The notes under the pieces: model-generated | What the model saw: the letters and a program-made list of their open reading frames with translations, nothing else | Databases searched by the model: none | Told to the model about the DNA's origin: nothing | From: a virus | IMG/VR virus record: IMGVR_UViG_3300042923_000187 | Location: 1-37,979 of that record | Strand: one strand, 5' to 3' | DNA: 37,979 nt | Made by a program: the position numbers and the translations under genes | Shown: positions 5,415-12,188 of the stretch, piece by piece | Numbering within the stretch: the stretch's first letter is position 1 | Layout: every line of letters begins with the position of its first letter

Positions 5415-6527
5415 TTGAACGACATGCGCACCCACCTTCATCCGCACGAGATGGAGAACGCGGCGGCAGCCGCCCAGCACGAACGCGAACTGACCCGCCG
5501 AGCGCTGCGCGCCGCCACGTACGGAATCGACGGCAGCATCAAGAGCGAAGTCGAGTCGCACGCCGAGTACGTCGAGGCCGAGCGCGCCCGACGCGCCGAG
5601 ATCGCCCACGAGGAGGAGCAGGAGGCCGAGAAGCTGGCAGAGCACCAGCGCCGGACCACCCCGACGCCGTTCGACGCCTACTTCCTCCCCGAGCGCCTGG
5701 CGCACCTGGAGAACTTCCCCGGCGAGGCTACCGAGTCCGAGCAGTACCGGATCATGCGCGCCGCGCGCCGAGAAGGCGTCCTGGAAGGCGCGGACGAGGA
5801 GGCCCCTGTGGTGAACATGGAGGAGGCGCAGCGCCGCGCGGCAGCCAAGCTCGACCTGCTGAACGCCGAGCTTGACCGCGACGCCGAGGCGAAGAAGCAG
5901 TTCCAGCTCCAGACCGAGGGGCAGTTCCTGGGGAACGAGCCGATGCGCGTGGGCTTCGAGGACGGGGCTGGTCACATCATCGTCGGCGAAGCCAAGATCA
6001 CCCCGGCGCCGGACGGCGGCTTCCTGCTGACGATCGACGACGGCCAGGCGGAGACCTGCGAGGGTATCGGCTGCTGGTGCGGCAAGCCGAAGGCCGGGAC
6101 CATCGAGGACGGAGTGATCTCGGTCGAGGTCGGGGAGGTCGACGAGGTGCTCGAAGGCGAGGTCATCGACGGCTCAAAGCCGTGGGTCATCGGCGCGCCG
6201 GACTACGTCCAGGGCTACCAGGACGGGGTAACCGATACGCACGCCGACCAGATTGCGGAAGATCGCATCATCGCCGAGAAGCTCCGTCAGGATGAGGAGC
6301 GCGGCTACGCCGTCGACACCGAACCGGCGCCGGTCGACCAGGGCAACCCGTCGGCGCACGACCTCGTCGTCGAGGACATGGGACAGCGGAAGCAGCACGG
6401 ACTCGATGTGTACGGCGTCACACTCCAGGGTGGTAACGGCCGGGACCAGCTCCGCGATGCATACATGGAAGCTCTGGATCTCGTCTGCTACTTGCGCGCA
6501 GCCCTGTTCGAGAGGGATGGCCGCTGA
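5415..6527 (+). CDS. Hypothetical protein, MazG-like C-terminal motif possible
   Basis: A 370-residue protein if it starts at TTG 5415, which has AGGAGG (5404-5409) 5 nt upstream. An in-frame GTG at 5214, overlapping the previous stop, would add 67 residues across the promoter at 5347. Residues 18-80 and 135-165 are charged helices, likely coiled coil. A small Cys cluster lies at 215, 220 and 222. The C-terminal end (QRKQHGLDVYG ... GRDQLRDAYMEALDL) resembles a short helical segment widespread in actinophage proteins and loosely similar to MazG-type folds; this link is weak. Overall function unknown. Confidence 0.65.
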   Translation: MNDMRTHLHPHEMENAAAAAQHERELTRRALRAATYGIDGSIKSEVESHAEYVEAERARRAEIAHEEEQEAEKLAEHQRRTTPTPFDAYFLPERLAHLENFPGEATESEQYRIMRAARREGVLEGADEEAPVVNMEEAQRRAAAKLDLLNAELDRDAEAKKQFQLQTEGQFLGNEPMRVGFEDGAGHIIVGEAKITPAPDGGFLLTIDDGQAETCEGIGCWCGKPKAGTIEDGVISVEVGEVDEVLEGEVIDGSKPWVIGAPDYVQGYQDGVTDTHADQIAEDRIIAEKLRQDEERGYAVDTEPAPVDQGNPSAHDLVVEDMGQRKQHGLDVYGVTLQGGNGRDQLRDAYMEALDLVCYLRAALFERDGR

Positions 6528-6769
6528 TGATCCGAGTCGGCTTCCGACCTTCCCCGCTGGTCAACGTCCTCCCCAAGAGGGCCACGCTGGTGGGGTGCGA
6601 CTTCCCGCTCTGTGAGAAGGCCCTGGAGTTCCCCGTTAACCTCCAGGCCACCGACACCCAGTGCAAGAACGACACCATCCGCTACCTGCGGCGCGCGAAG
6701 CCTCACGGCTGGCACACCGACGGTCGCAAGTTCTACTGCCAGGCCCACGCCCCGAAGACCGGAGGATAG
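6527..6769 (+). CDS. Small Cys-containing hypothetical protein
   Basis: An 80-residue protein with ATG overlapping the previous stop by one base (TGATG). It has four Cys, in GCDFPLC, TQCKND and FYCQAH, and His near the last one, so a small zinc-binding fold is possible but the spacing is not a standard finger. The rest is basic (YLRRAKPHGWHTDGRKFY). Unknown function. Confidence 0.65.
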   Translation: MIRVGFRPSPLVNVLPKRATLVGCDFPLCEKALEFPVNLQATDTQCKNDTIRYLRRAKPHGWHTDGRKFYCQAHAPKTGG

Positions 6770-6773
6770 AACA

Positions 6774-7121
6774 ATGCCCGACCAGACGATGAGCGCCGAG
6801 GATCGTGTCCAGGTGGACAAGCTCGCCCTGGAGATCGCATTCAAGAGCGAGGCGGAGCCGCTGACCGAGGCGGAGTCCGCCCTGCTGGCCACGGTGCGCC
6901 ACCTGCACGTGGTGGAGAGCCGCAACCGCGCCCTCGGCGCGTCGCACGCACAGCTGGAAAAGTACGAGGACATCGTCGGCGCCCTCCAGCGCCAGCACAG
7001 CGGACTCCGCCAGGCCATCCGCGTCGCGGAGGACGGTCTGCTCGTCGGCGAGGTCACGGCGATGAAGGCCATCTATGGTGACCTGACCACCGTTCTCACC
7101 AAGCCGGAAGAGGTTCACTGA
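6774..7121 (+). CDS. Hypothetical helical protein
   Basis: A 115-residue protein from ATG 6774, 8 nt after GGAGG (6761-6765). It is almost entirely predicted helix (DRVQVDKLALEIAFKSEAEP, AHAQ-like repeats, LEKYEDIVGALQRQHSGLRQ) and has no Cys or membrane segment. It resembles many unassigned phage helical proteins and no family is recognised. One base separates it from the next gene. Confidence 0.65.
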   Translation: MPDQTMSAEDRVQVDKLALEIAFKSEAEPLTEAESALLATVRHLHVVESRNRALGASHAQLEKYEDIVGALQRQHSGLRQAIRVAEDGLLVGEVTAMKAIYGDLTTVLTKPEEVH

Positions 7122-7122
7122 C

Positions 7123-7353
7123 ATGCCCAAGATCGCAGGAGAAGATCACGATCCGGACGCAATCCTGGAGGCGACTCCGGATGAAGTCCGGACGTGGGAC
7201 GCTGAGTCATTGCAGGCGTACGTGGACCGCGCCGGACCGCTCCACTTGGAGATCATGAACCGGGCCGAGGAGCTGATGGTGCAGGCCAGGCCGCTGAACG
7301 AGGGCCTGTACGTCGCGCGCAACCGACTGATCGAACTCGGAAAGAAGGTCTGA
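7123..7353 (+). CDS. Hypothetical small helical protein
   Basis: A 76-residue, acidic, helical protein (DAILEATPDEVRTWDAESLQ, IMNRAEELMVQARPLNEGLY). ATG is 1 nt after the previous stop, so it depends on translational coupling. Unknown function. Confidence 0.6.
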   Translation: MPKIAGEDHDPDAILEATPDEVRTWDAESLQAYVDRAGPLHLEIMNRAEELMVQARPLNEGLYVARNRLIELGKKV

Positions 7354-7355
7354 TC

Positions 7356-8114
7356 ATGACCAGCGGGAGAGCTATCTGGATAAACGTCCAGGCCGTCACG
7401 ATGGTGTTCGTCTCGCTGGTCCTGTTCGCCGGGGTCGTCCATGTCACCAATGGCGACCTCGGCCAGGCGTTCGAGAACACGATCGTCGCGGCGTCGTTGG
7501 CCGGGGCAGTGCTGCTCGGCCGGTTCGTTGAAAGGCGCATCGTCGCCCTCCAGCGGGTCGAGGGTCTGCGCCGCCGGTTCGACGCCGACGTGGCCGCCGA
7601 GCTGGCCGAGGCCGAGAAGTGGCACGCCGAGAAGCTCTACGAGGAGCGACAGGCCGCCGCGCTAGCCGAGCGGGTCCGGCGCTGGGAGGCGCACCTCCCC
7701 GGTGTCGAGGAGGCCGAGGAGCTGGCGTACGCGGAGAAGGCGGAGCGATCCAATCCGCAGTTCATGGTCGACCAGATGCAGGAGCGTCGCCGACAGGCCC
7801 GGTCGCGCTCTGAGCGTGGCTTCGGCCGGTACCTCGACCCGAAGACCGCTGGCGACGTTCATCCGGAGCGCATCCGGGCCGCCGAGGCGGCCAATCAGAT
7901 GGCGATCGTCGCCGACCAGCTCGGGGGCAACTACGCGACGTTGGCGCAGCACCAGCGGGACCTGATCCTCCGGCCGCTGCCAGGCGTCGGGGTGGCGATG
8001 ACGGGCAACCCCTTCCCGTACGACGTGGTTGACACCAGCACGACGGAGTCGTGGGGAGTCCTGGAGCCGGTCCGTGTGGACCCGACAACCGGCGAGCTTG
8101 GATTCACGGGTTGA
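7356..8114 (+). CDS. Membrane-anchored protein with long cytoplasmic helix
   Basis: A 252-residue protein. Residues about 8-30 (INVQAVTMVFVSLVLFAGVV) and 42-57 (IVAASLAGAVLLGRFV) are two transmembrane segments. Residues 58-160 are a strongly charged helix (DADVAAELAEAEKWHAEKLY), likely coiled coil. The C-terminal 60 residues are more globular. It is probably anchored in the host membrane with the bulk in the cytoplasm. No family is recognised. Its start is 2 nt after the previous stop, and it is the last gene before the promoter at 8111. Confidence 0.65.
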   Translation: MTSGRAIWINVQAVTMVFVSLVLFAGVVHVTNGDLGQAFENTIVAASLAGAVLLGRFVERRIVALQRVEGLRRRFDADVAAELAEAEKWHAEKLYEERQAAALAERVRRWEAHLPGVEEAEELAYAEKAERSNPQFMVDQMQERRRQARSRSERGFGRYLDPKTAGDVHPERIRAAEAANQMAIVADQLGGNYATLAQHQRDLILRPLPGVGVAMTGNPFPYDVVDTSTTESWGVLEPVRVDPTTGELGFTG

Positions 8115-8140
8115 CAAGTTTGATCGTCAAGGCTTACAGT
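8111..8140 (+). promoter_or_regulatory. Promoter with operator-like spacer
   Basis: A perfect -35 box TTGACA (8111-8116), an 18-base spacer, and TACAGT (8135-8140). The spacer holds GTTTGAT (8118-8124), a 7-of-10 match to the repeat core read in the same orientation as the copy at 5354. TTGAC/GTCAA (8111-8115, 8126-8130) also form an inverted repeat over the -35 box. The stretch GTTTGATCGTCAA is close to GTTTGAGCGTCAA at 22-34. The next gene starts 38 nt downstream. Confidence 0.65.
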
Positions 8141-8178
8141 TAGTGCATTGCAAGAGCAGGCCAACCGTAGGAGACATC

Positions 8179-8550
8179 TTGAGCATCACAGAAGCGTTCG
8201 GGGTTGCCAGTCCGGTCGAGTCCCCCTTCGAGCGTGACACCCTGAACTACCCCGGCGAGTGCGTCGACATCATCGGCCAGGTAGTCGGACCGAACTGGCT
8301 CGGCGAGCACTTCGTCATCACCGACGTGACGTGCGTGTGCTCGGTGGAGACCGGCGCCGACACCACGATCGCGCACCTGGAGCACCTGACCGGCGAGCGC
8401 AAGGCCCTGGTCACCAGCGAAGCCAAGCGTGAGTTCGTCACCAAGACAGCAGCGATCAAGCTGGCCCGCCAGGAGATCCCGGCCCTGCCGGAGTGGCGCG
8501 AGATCCGCGAGGTCGAGGCCACCCTGCCCAAGTCACACCTGTGGATCTGA
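8179..8550 (+). CDS. Hypothetical protein, first gene after promoter
   Basis: A 123-residue protein from TTG 8179, with TAGGAG (8168-8173) 5 nt upstream. Longer in-frame readings would start inside the previous gene and cross the promoter. It has an N-terminal beta-rich half (DIIGQVVGPNWLGEHFVITD) with a CxC pair in TCVCSV, then a helical basic half (EAKREFVTKTAAIKLARQEI). The promoter-AGGAG-TTG layout copies the one at 5347-5415. Function unknown. Confidence 0.65.
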   Translation: MSITEAFGVASPVESPFERDTLNYPGECVDIIGQVVGPNWLGEHFVITDVTCVCSVETGADTTIAHLEHLTGERKALVTSEAKREFVTKTAAIKLARQEIPALPEWREIREVEATLPKSHLWI

Positions 8551-8559
8551 GAGGAACCA

Positions 8560-8823
8560 GTGAGTAGCGAAGTCGATGAGGCTCTCCTCAACGCGCTGAA
8601 CGTCGAGGTCAAGGACCGAATGGGGGAAGGGGTGTTCGTGAAGAACACGATCATCCTGACCCTCGTGGAGACGCCGCGACGGGACGGCGACAAGCCGGAC
8701 GCGCAGCGCTTCCAGATGCTCGTCAAGACGCTCCAGCCGATCCGCACCGAGACGGCCGCGCGGATGATCAACGAGGCCGCCGTGCAGTTCCAGCGGCAAC
8801 GGATGGAAGCCGAGAAGAAGTGA
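8560..8823 (+). CDS. Hypothetical protein
   Basis: An 87-residue protein from GTG 8560, preceded by GAGAGGAA. A short beta-strand pair (VFVKNTIILTLVETP) is flanked by helices, ending in a charged helix (INEAAVQFQRQRMEAEKK). No family is recognised. The stop overlaps the next GTG start. Confidence 0.6.
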   Translation: MSSEVDEALLNALNVEVKDRMGEGVFVKNTIILTLVETPRRDGDKPDAQRFQMLVKTLQPIRTETAARMINEAAVQFQRQRMEAEKK

Positions 8824-8984
8824 AGTACCAGCACTTTCTGGTCGCGAATCAGTTCGGCGGACTGGACCAGGTCGTGCATCTCCCGGTCGAGGGACCCGCC
8901 GCCGAGCGGTTCTTCGACGAGTTCTGCAACGCCTACATGGCGAACAAATACCGAGCTGCCATTACACCGGAGGAATCCAAGTGA
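8820..8984 (+). CDS. Hypothetical 54-residue protein
   Basis: A short gene between two overlapping neighbours: GTG 8820 overlaps the previous stop (GTGA) and its own stop (8982-8984) overlaps the ThyX start. The protein starts VKYQHFLVANQFGGLDQV and has an aromatic-rich middle (ERFFDEFCNAYM). Codons end mostly in G or C until the last 15, which are richer in A and T. The doubly overlapped position supports real translation. Unknown function. Confidence 0.6.
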   Translation: MKYQHFLVANQFGGLDQVVHLPVEGPAAERFFDEFCNAYMANKYRAAITPEESK

Positions 8985-9868
8985 CCGAGATGAAGACCAA
9001 GTTCCACGCGAAGCTCGACGTTCAGCTTGTTGGCTACACCGTCTACAAGCCGCCGACGGACCCAGAGACCGGCAGCCCGGTTATGCCGCATGACATCTCG
9101 GACACGTCGTTCGGCCGGAACCAGTCCCTCATGGCCCTGGCGGGGAGAGGGTGCTACGAGTCGTTCGACAACCCCAAGGGCCGGACGATCCCCGAGTACC
9201 TGTGGAACATCCTCAAGCAGAAGCACGGCTCGGTCCTGGAGCACGCCAGCGTCAGCTTCCGGCTGACCGGCATCTCCCGCGCGTGTTCCCATGAGATCGT
9301 CCGCCACCGGCACCACTCGTTCTCGCAGCTCAGCCAGCGGTACGTGGACGCGCGGCAGATGGGGATCGTCGTTCCCCCGGCCATGATCGAATTCTTCGCC
9401 GAGCTGGTCGACGGCACCGAGAAGACCGATGAGGAGATCGCAGGCTTCCTCGACGTCGAGAGCGTCAAGGGACTGACCCGCCAGGAGTTGATTGATCTCT
9501 GCGCGGAAACCTACGCGGCCGAGAACTACGGCGAGGTGAACGCGCGCTACACCGACACGATGGAAGAGCTGGCCGAGATGTTCCCGCACATGGGACGCAA
9601 GGCGCTGCGCGGCGCCGCACGGTCGGAGCTGACCGAGGCCGTCGAGACCCGGATGGTCATCACGGCCAACCTGCGAGCGTGGATGGACTTCCTCGTCCAG
9701 CGGGATGCGCCGTCCGCCGACGCGGAGATCCGGGCCGTGGCGCAGGAGATCGGCCGTCATCTGGCCGACTACGCACCGGCCATCTTTGGACCCGAGGGGA
9801 GGGCTCTGTGGGACGATGCATCTCGACATGAGGTAGATCACACTCCCGCAGCTCCCCCGGAGGTTTAA
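8981..9868 (+). CDS. thyX: Flavin-dependent thymidylate synthase ThyX
   Basis: A 295-residue enzyme that methylates dUMP to dTMP with methylenetetrahydrofolate, using FAD and NADPH. The family signature RHRx7S is complete at residues 108-118 (RHRHHSFSQLS), followed by QRY. The preceding stretch VLEHASVSFRLTGISRACSHEIV is typical of ThyX. Length is a little above the usual 220-260 because of an insertion around residues 130-165. GTG start overlaps the previous stop, with GGAGGAA upstream (8969-8975). It should raise thymidylate supply during phage replication independently of host ThyA. Confidence 0.95.
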   Translation: MTEMKTKFHAKLDVQLVGYTVYKPPTDPETGSPVMPHDISDTSFGRNQSLMALAGRGCYESFDNPKGRTIPEYLWNILKQKHGSVLEHASVSFRLTGISRACSHEIVRHRHHSFSQLSQRYVDARQMGIVVPPAMIEFFAELVDGTEKTDEEIAGFLDVESVKGLTRQELIDLCAETYAAENYGEVNARYTDTMEELAEMFPHMGRKALRGAARSELTEAVETRMVITANLRAWMDFLVQRDAPSADAEIRAVAQEIGRHLADYAPAIFGPEGRALWDDASRHEVDHTPAAPPEV

Positions 9869-10084
9869 GTGCCCATCGACATGCTGGTCAAGGTCTCCAC
9901 CAAGGTGACCGCAGGGGTTCTCCAGAACATCGTCAACGCGCTCAACGGCATGACTGGAGAACCCCCGCAGGCTGCACCGCAGCCGATTCACATCCACATC
10001 GAGCACTACCACTACTCGGTCGAGCCGGAGGCCCCGGCGACCAAGACGAACTGGCTGCCAGGCCGGAGAGCGAGCAAGCAGTGA
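9869..10084 (+). CDS. Small His-rich hypothetical protein
   Basis: A 71-residue protein beginning with GTG directly after the ThyX stop; GGAGG is at 9859-9863. An N-terminal amphipathic helix (MLVKVSTKVTAGVLQNIVNAL) leads to a Pro stretch and then PIHIHIEHYHYSV, which has five His alternating with other residues and may bind metal. The end is basic. It overlaps the LysB-like gene by 4 nt. Function unknown. Confidence 0.6.
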   Translation: MPIDMLVKVSTKVTAGVLQNIVNALNGMTGEPPQAAPQPIHIHIEHYHYSVEPEAPATKTNWLPGRRASKQ

Positions 10085-10926
10085 TCATCCCCGTCGTCGT
10101 CGGAGGGACCGCCGAGTCCTTCGTGAACGACCTCCGCACCACCGTGCCGGTAGGCACGATGTGTGAGTTCACCACCCGGCACCTGGACCCGCTGTTCTTC
10201 GGGACGCCGCGCTGGGTCGGCTACCCGGCCGCATACGGCAGCACGATGGACTACGAGGAGTCCGTGGCCATCGGCATCGCCGAGCTGTGGGAGATCGTCC
10301 AGGTTTACATCGGCGAGGGAGAGCAGGTCGTCCTGGTCGGCTACAGCCAGGGAGCGGCCATCATCCGGCGCTTCCTCGCCAAGCTGGCGGCCGGTGGCTA
10401 CGGAGACCCGAGCGTCTTCAAGGACGTGATCGTCGGCGCCGCGCTCATCGCGGACCCCTACCGACCGCCGGGTGGAACGCACCTCCTCGACACCATCCCG
10501 CCGGGGTACGGCGTGGCTGGGGCAAGGGAGATCTGGCCGGACGGCTACCTCGTCGAGGTCGCCGCTCCGCGTGATCCGATCTGCGCGTCCCCGTACAACA
10601 GCTACATCCGGACGATCGCGGACTTCTCGGGGTTCTTCTCGTTCGAGCCGCGCGACCTGATCATGTGGGCCAAGCAGACGATCATCAAAATCCAGGAGCA
10701 GGGCTGGCAGAATGCCAACCTCGACTGGACCCAGTTCTGGCAGACCGGCCAGCGGGTGAGGGAGGCCGTCGACGGGATCGGCGGCTACCTGCCCTACGAC
10801 AAGAACCTCAACCCCGGCGGAGGCAGGCACACCTGCTACGGGACCGAGAAAATGCCGATGTCGCAGTTCACCTACTGCGAGCGGCTTGCCATCGAAATGA
10901 ACACCATCGCAAGGAGAAGTGCGTGA
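10081..10926 (+). CDS. lysB: LysB-like esterase (mycolate-targeting lysin B)
   Basis: A 281-residue alpha/beta hydrolase of the cutinase/LysB type. The nucleophile elbow GYSQG puts Ser89 at the active site. PRDPIC gives Asp165 and GGRHTC gives His250, with spacing like the triad of mycobacteriophage D29 LysB. LysB cleaves the ester bond between mycolic acids and arabinogalactan, freeing the outer layer at lysis. There is no signal peptide, as expected for a holin-released enzyme. GTG start overlaps the previous stop. No lysin A or holin is adjacent, which is unusual; a tail-associated or other role is possible. This gene is the best clue to a mycolate-containing host. Confidence 0.82.
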   Translation: MIIPVVVGGTAESFVNDLRTTVPVGTMCEFTTRHLDPLFFGTPRWVGYPAAYGSTMDYEESVAIGIAELWEIVQVYIGEGEQVVLVGYSQGAAIIRRFLAKLAAGGYGDPSVFKDVIVGAALIADPYRPPGGTHLLDTIPPGYGVAGAREIWPDGYLVEVAAPRDPICASPYNSYIRTIADFSGFFSFEPRDLIMWAKQTIIKIQEQGWQNANLDWTQFWQTGQRVREAVDGIGGYLPYDKNLNPGGGRHTCYGTEKMPMSQFTYCERLAIEMNTIARRSA

Positions 10927-11447
10927 CCGACATCTACATGACCGAAGCTGGCGAGGACGAGAAGTACGGCCCCGCGTACCTCGACGAGAACGGCGCGCTG
11001 ACCGAGCGCGGCGAGTGGACCATCCAGCACGCACTGGGACTGCTCGCCGAGGCGGCGCACCGGAACGCTCGCAGCAAGGGCTGGTACGAAGCCGACCGGA
11101 AGCTCCCCGAGGAGCTGGCGCTGGTCCACAGCGAGGTCTCCGAGGTCCTGGAGGAGTACCGAGACGGCCGGGAGTCGGACGAGCACTACTACTCGTTCTC
11201 GACCAACGACAACCCCGGAATGACGGCTCCGGCCAAAGACTTCGCGGAGAACTTCTTTCCGAGGACCCTGACCGGAAAGCTCGTCGGCAAGCCGGAGGGA
11301 ATCCCCGCCGAGTCGGCGGACATCCTGATCCGCGTAGCCGACTACTGCGGGAACCCCGACCGGCCGGTGGACATCGGTCGCGCCGTCGTCGAGAAGCTGC
11401 GCTACAACCGGACGCGTCCGTTCAAGCACGGGGGCAAGAAGGCATGA
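10923..11447 (+). CDS. MazG-like nucleotide pyrophosphohydrolase
   Basis: A 174-residue protein from GTG 10923, with AAGGAGAAG just upstream. The helical core LPEELALVHSEVSEVLEEYR (residues 61-80) carries the E71xxE74 pair, and ESADILIRVADYC carries E130xxD133. These are the metal-binding halves of the MazG motif, separated here by an insertion of about 40 residues. The end KLRYNRTRPFKHGGKKA is typical of phage MazG-like proteins. The family hydrolyses nucleoside triphosphates to monophosphates and pyrophosphate; phage members may clean up nucleotide pools or lower ppGpp-type signals. Confidence 0.8.
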   Translation: MTDIYMTEAGEDEKYGPAYLDENGALTERGEWTIQHALGLLAEAAHRNARSKGWYEADRKLPEELALVHSEVSEVLEEYRDGRESDEHYYSFSTNDNPGMTAPAKDFAENFFPRTLTGKLVGKPEGIPAESADILIRVADYCGNPDRPVDIGRAVVEKLRYNRTRPFKHGGKKA

Positions 11448-11605
11448 GCGTCGAGAAGGCCACGTTCCAGTTCAAGGGTGGCTCGGTGATCGAGGTGACC
11501 AAGACCGATGTCGGCATCTTGGTGCGCGGCACCGGGGAGGCCATCGGGTGCCTCGGACTCAAGCCGAAGTCGTCCAACCAGGTCGCAATCGAGGTGGTGT
11601 CATGA
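11444..11605 (+). CDS. Hypothetical 53-residue protein
   Basis: A short beta-rich protein (SVEKATFQFKGGSVIEVTKT, VGILVRGTGEAIGCLG). ATG overlaps the previous stop (ATGA) and its own stop overlaps the next ATG (ATGA), so it is tightly coupled on both sides. No family is recognised. Confidence 0.6.
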   Translation: MSVEKATFQFKGGSVIEVTKTDVGILVRGTGEAIGCLGLKPKSSNQVAIEVVS

Positions 11606-12129
11606 CCTCGCCATCGATGTTCAACCCGCTGGAGACTCTCGTCGACTACGAGGTCGAGGCCAAGGACGGATCGCATTTCTCTGAGCTGTATGGCTGGAGG
11701 GAGCAGGACGACCTCTCGATGACCGAGCGCCAGTTCTACGTCCGGATGTGGGAGGTCGCGTTCGCGCACGGCCGAGCACAGGGCCAGGTCGACGGGGTCG
11801 CGTACAAGAGCGAGCGCATCGGCGAGCTGACCAGGGAGAACACTGATTTCAAGGATCAGATCAGTGACCTCCAGACCGAGGTGGACGCCTCTCACAAAGC
11901 CGCTGCGATGAGGCTCAGCCAGCTAGAGGAAGCCAACGCCGTCGTCGAACAGCGCGAAGGGGAGCTGCGCGACGCGGCCGTCGGCCTCCGTCGCCAGCGG
12001 GAGACGATCGGGGAGTTGGAGAAGAAGGTCATCACGCTCGTGGACCGGAACATGAAGCGGCTCAGCTACCGCGCGTGGCACAAGGTCATGACGGTCGCCG
12101 ACGAGCGGATGTCCAAAGCTCACCCGTGA
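11602..12129 (+). CDS. Coiled-coil hypothetical protein
   Basis: A 175-residue protein starting at ATG 11602, overlapped by the previous stop. Residues about 75-150 form a long heptad-rich helix (IGELTRENTDFKDQISDLQ, VVEQREGELRDAAVGLRRQR). The N-terminal 70 residues are mixed and aromatic (ERQFYVRMWEVAFAHGRAQG). It closes the accessory block; a perfect hairpin follows at 12136. Unknown function. Confidence 0.65.
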   Translation: MTSPSMFNPLETLVDYEVEAKDGSHFSELYGWREQDDLSMTERQFYVRMWEVAFAHGRAQGQVDGVAYKSERIGELTRENTDFKDQISDLQTEVDASHKAAAMRLSQLEEANAVVEQREGELRDAAVGLRRQRETIGELEKKVITLVDRNMKRLSYRAWHKVMTVADERMSKAHP

Positions 12130-12135
12130 CGGTAG

Positions 12136-12169
12136 GATGCCGGGTATCTCTTCGGAGGTACCCGGCATC
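12136..12169 (+). terminator. Hairpin ending the accessory block
   Basis: GATGCCGGGTA (12136-12146) pairs perfectly with TACCCGGCATC (12159-12169), an 11-bp stem with a 12-nt loop. No T-run follows, so it may be an actinobacterial U-less terminator or an mRNA end that protects the fibre transcript. The fibre start codon lies 20 nt downstream. Confidence 0.5.
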
Positions 12170-12188
12170 TCTATGTGGAAGGACCGAT

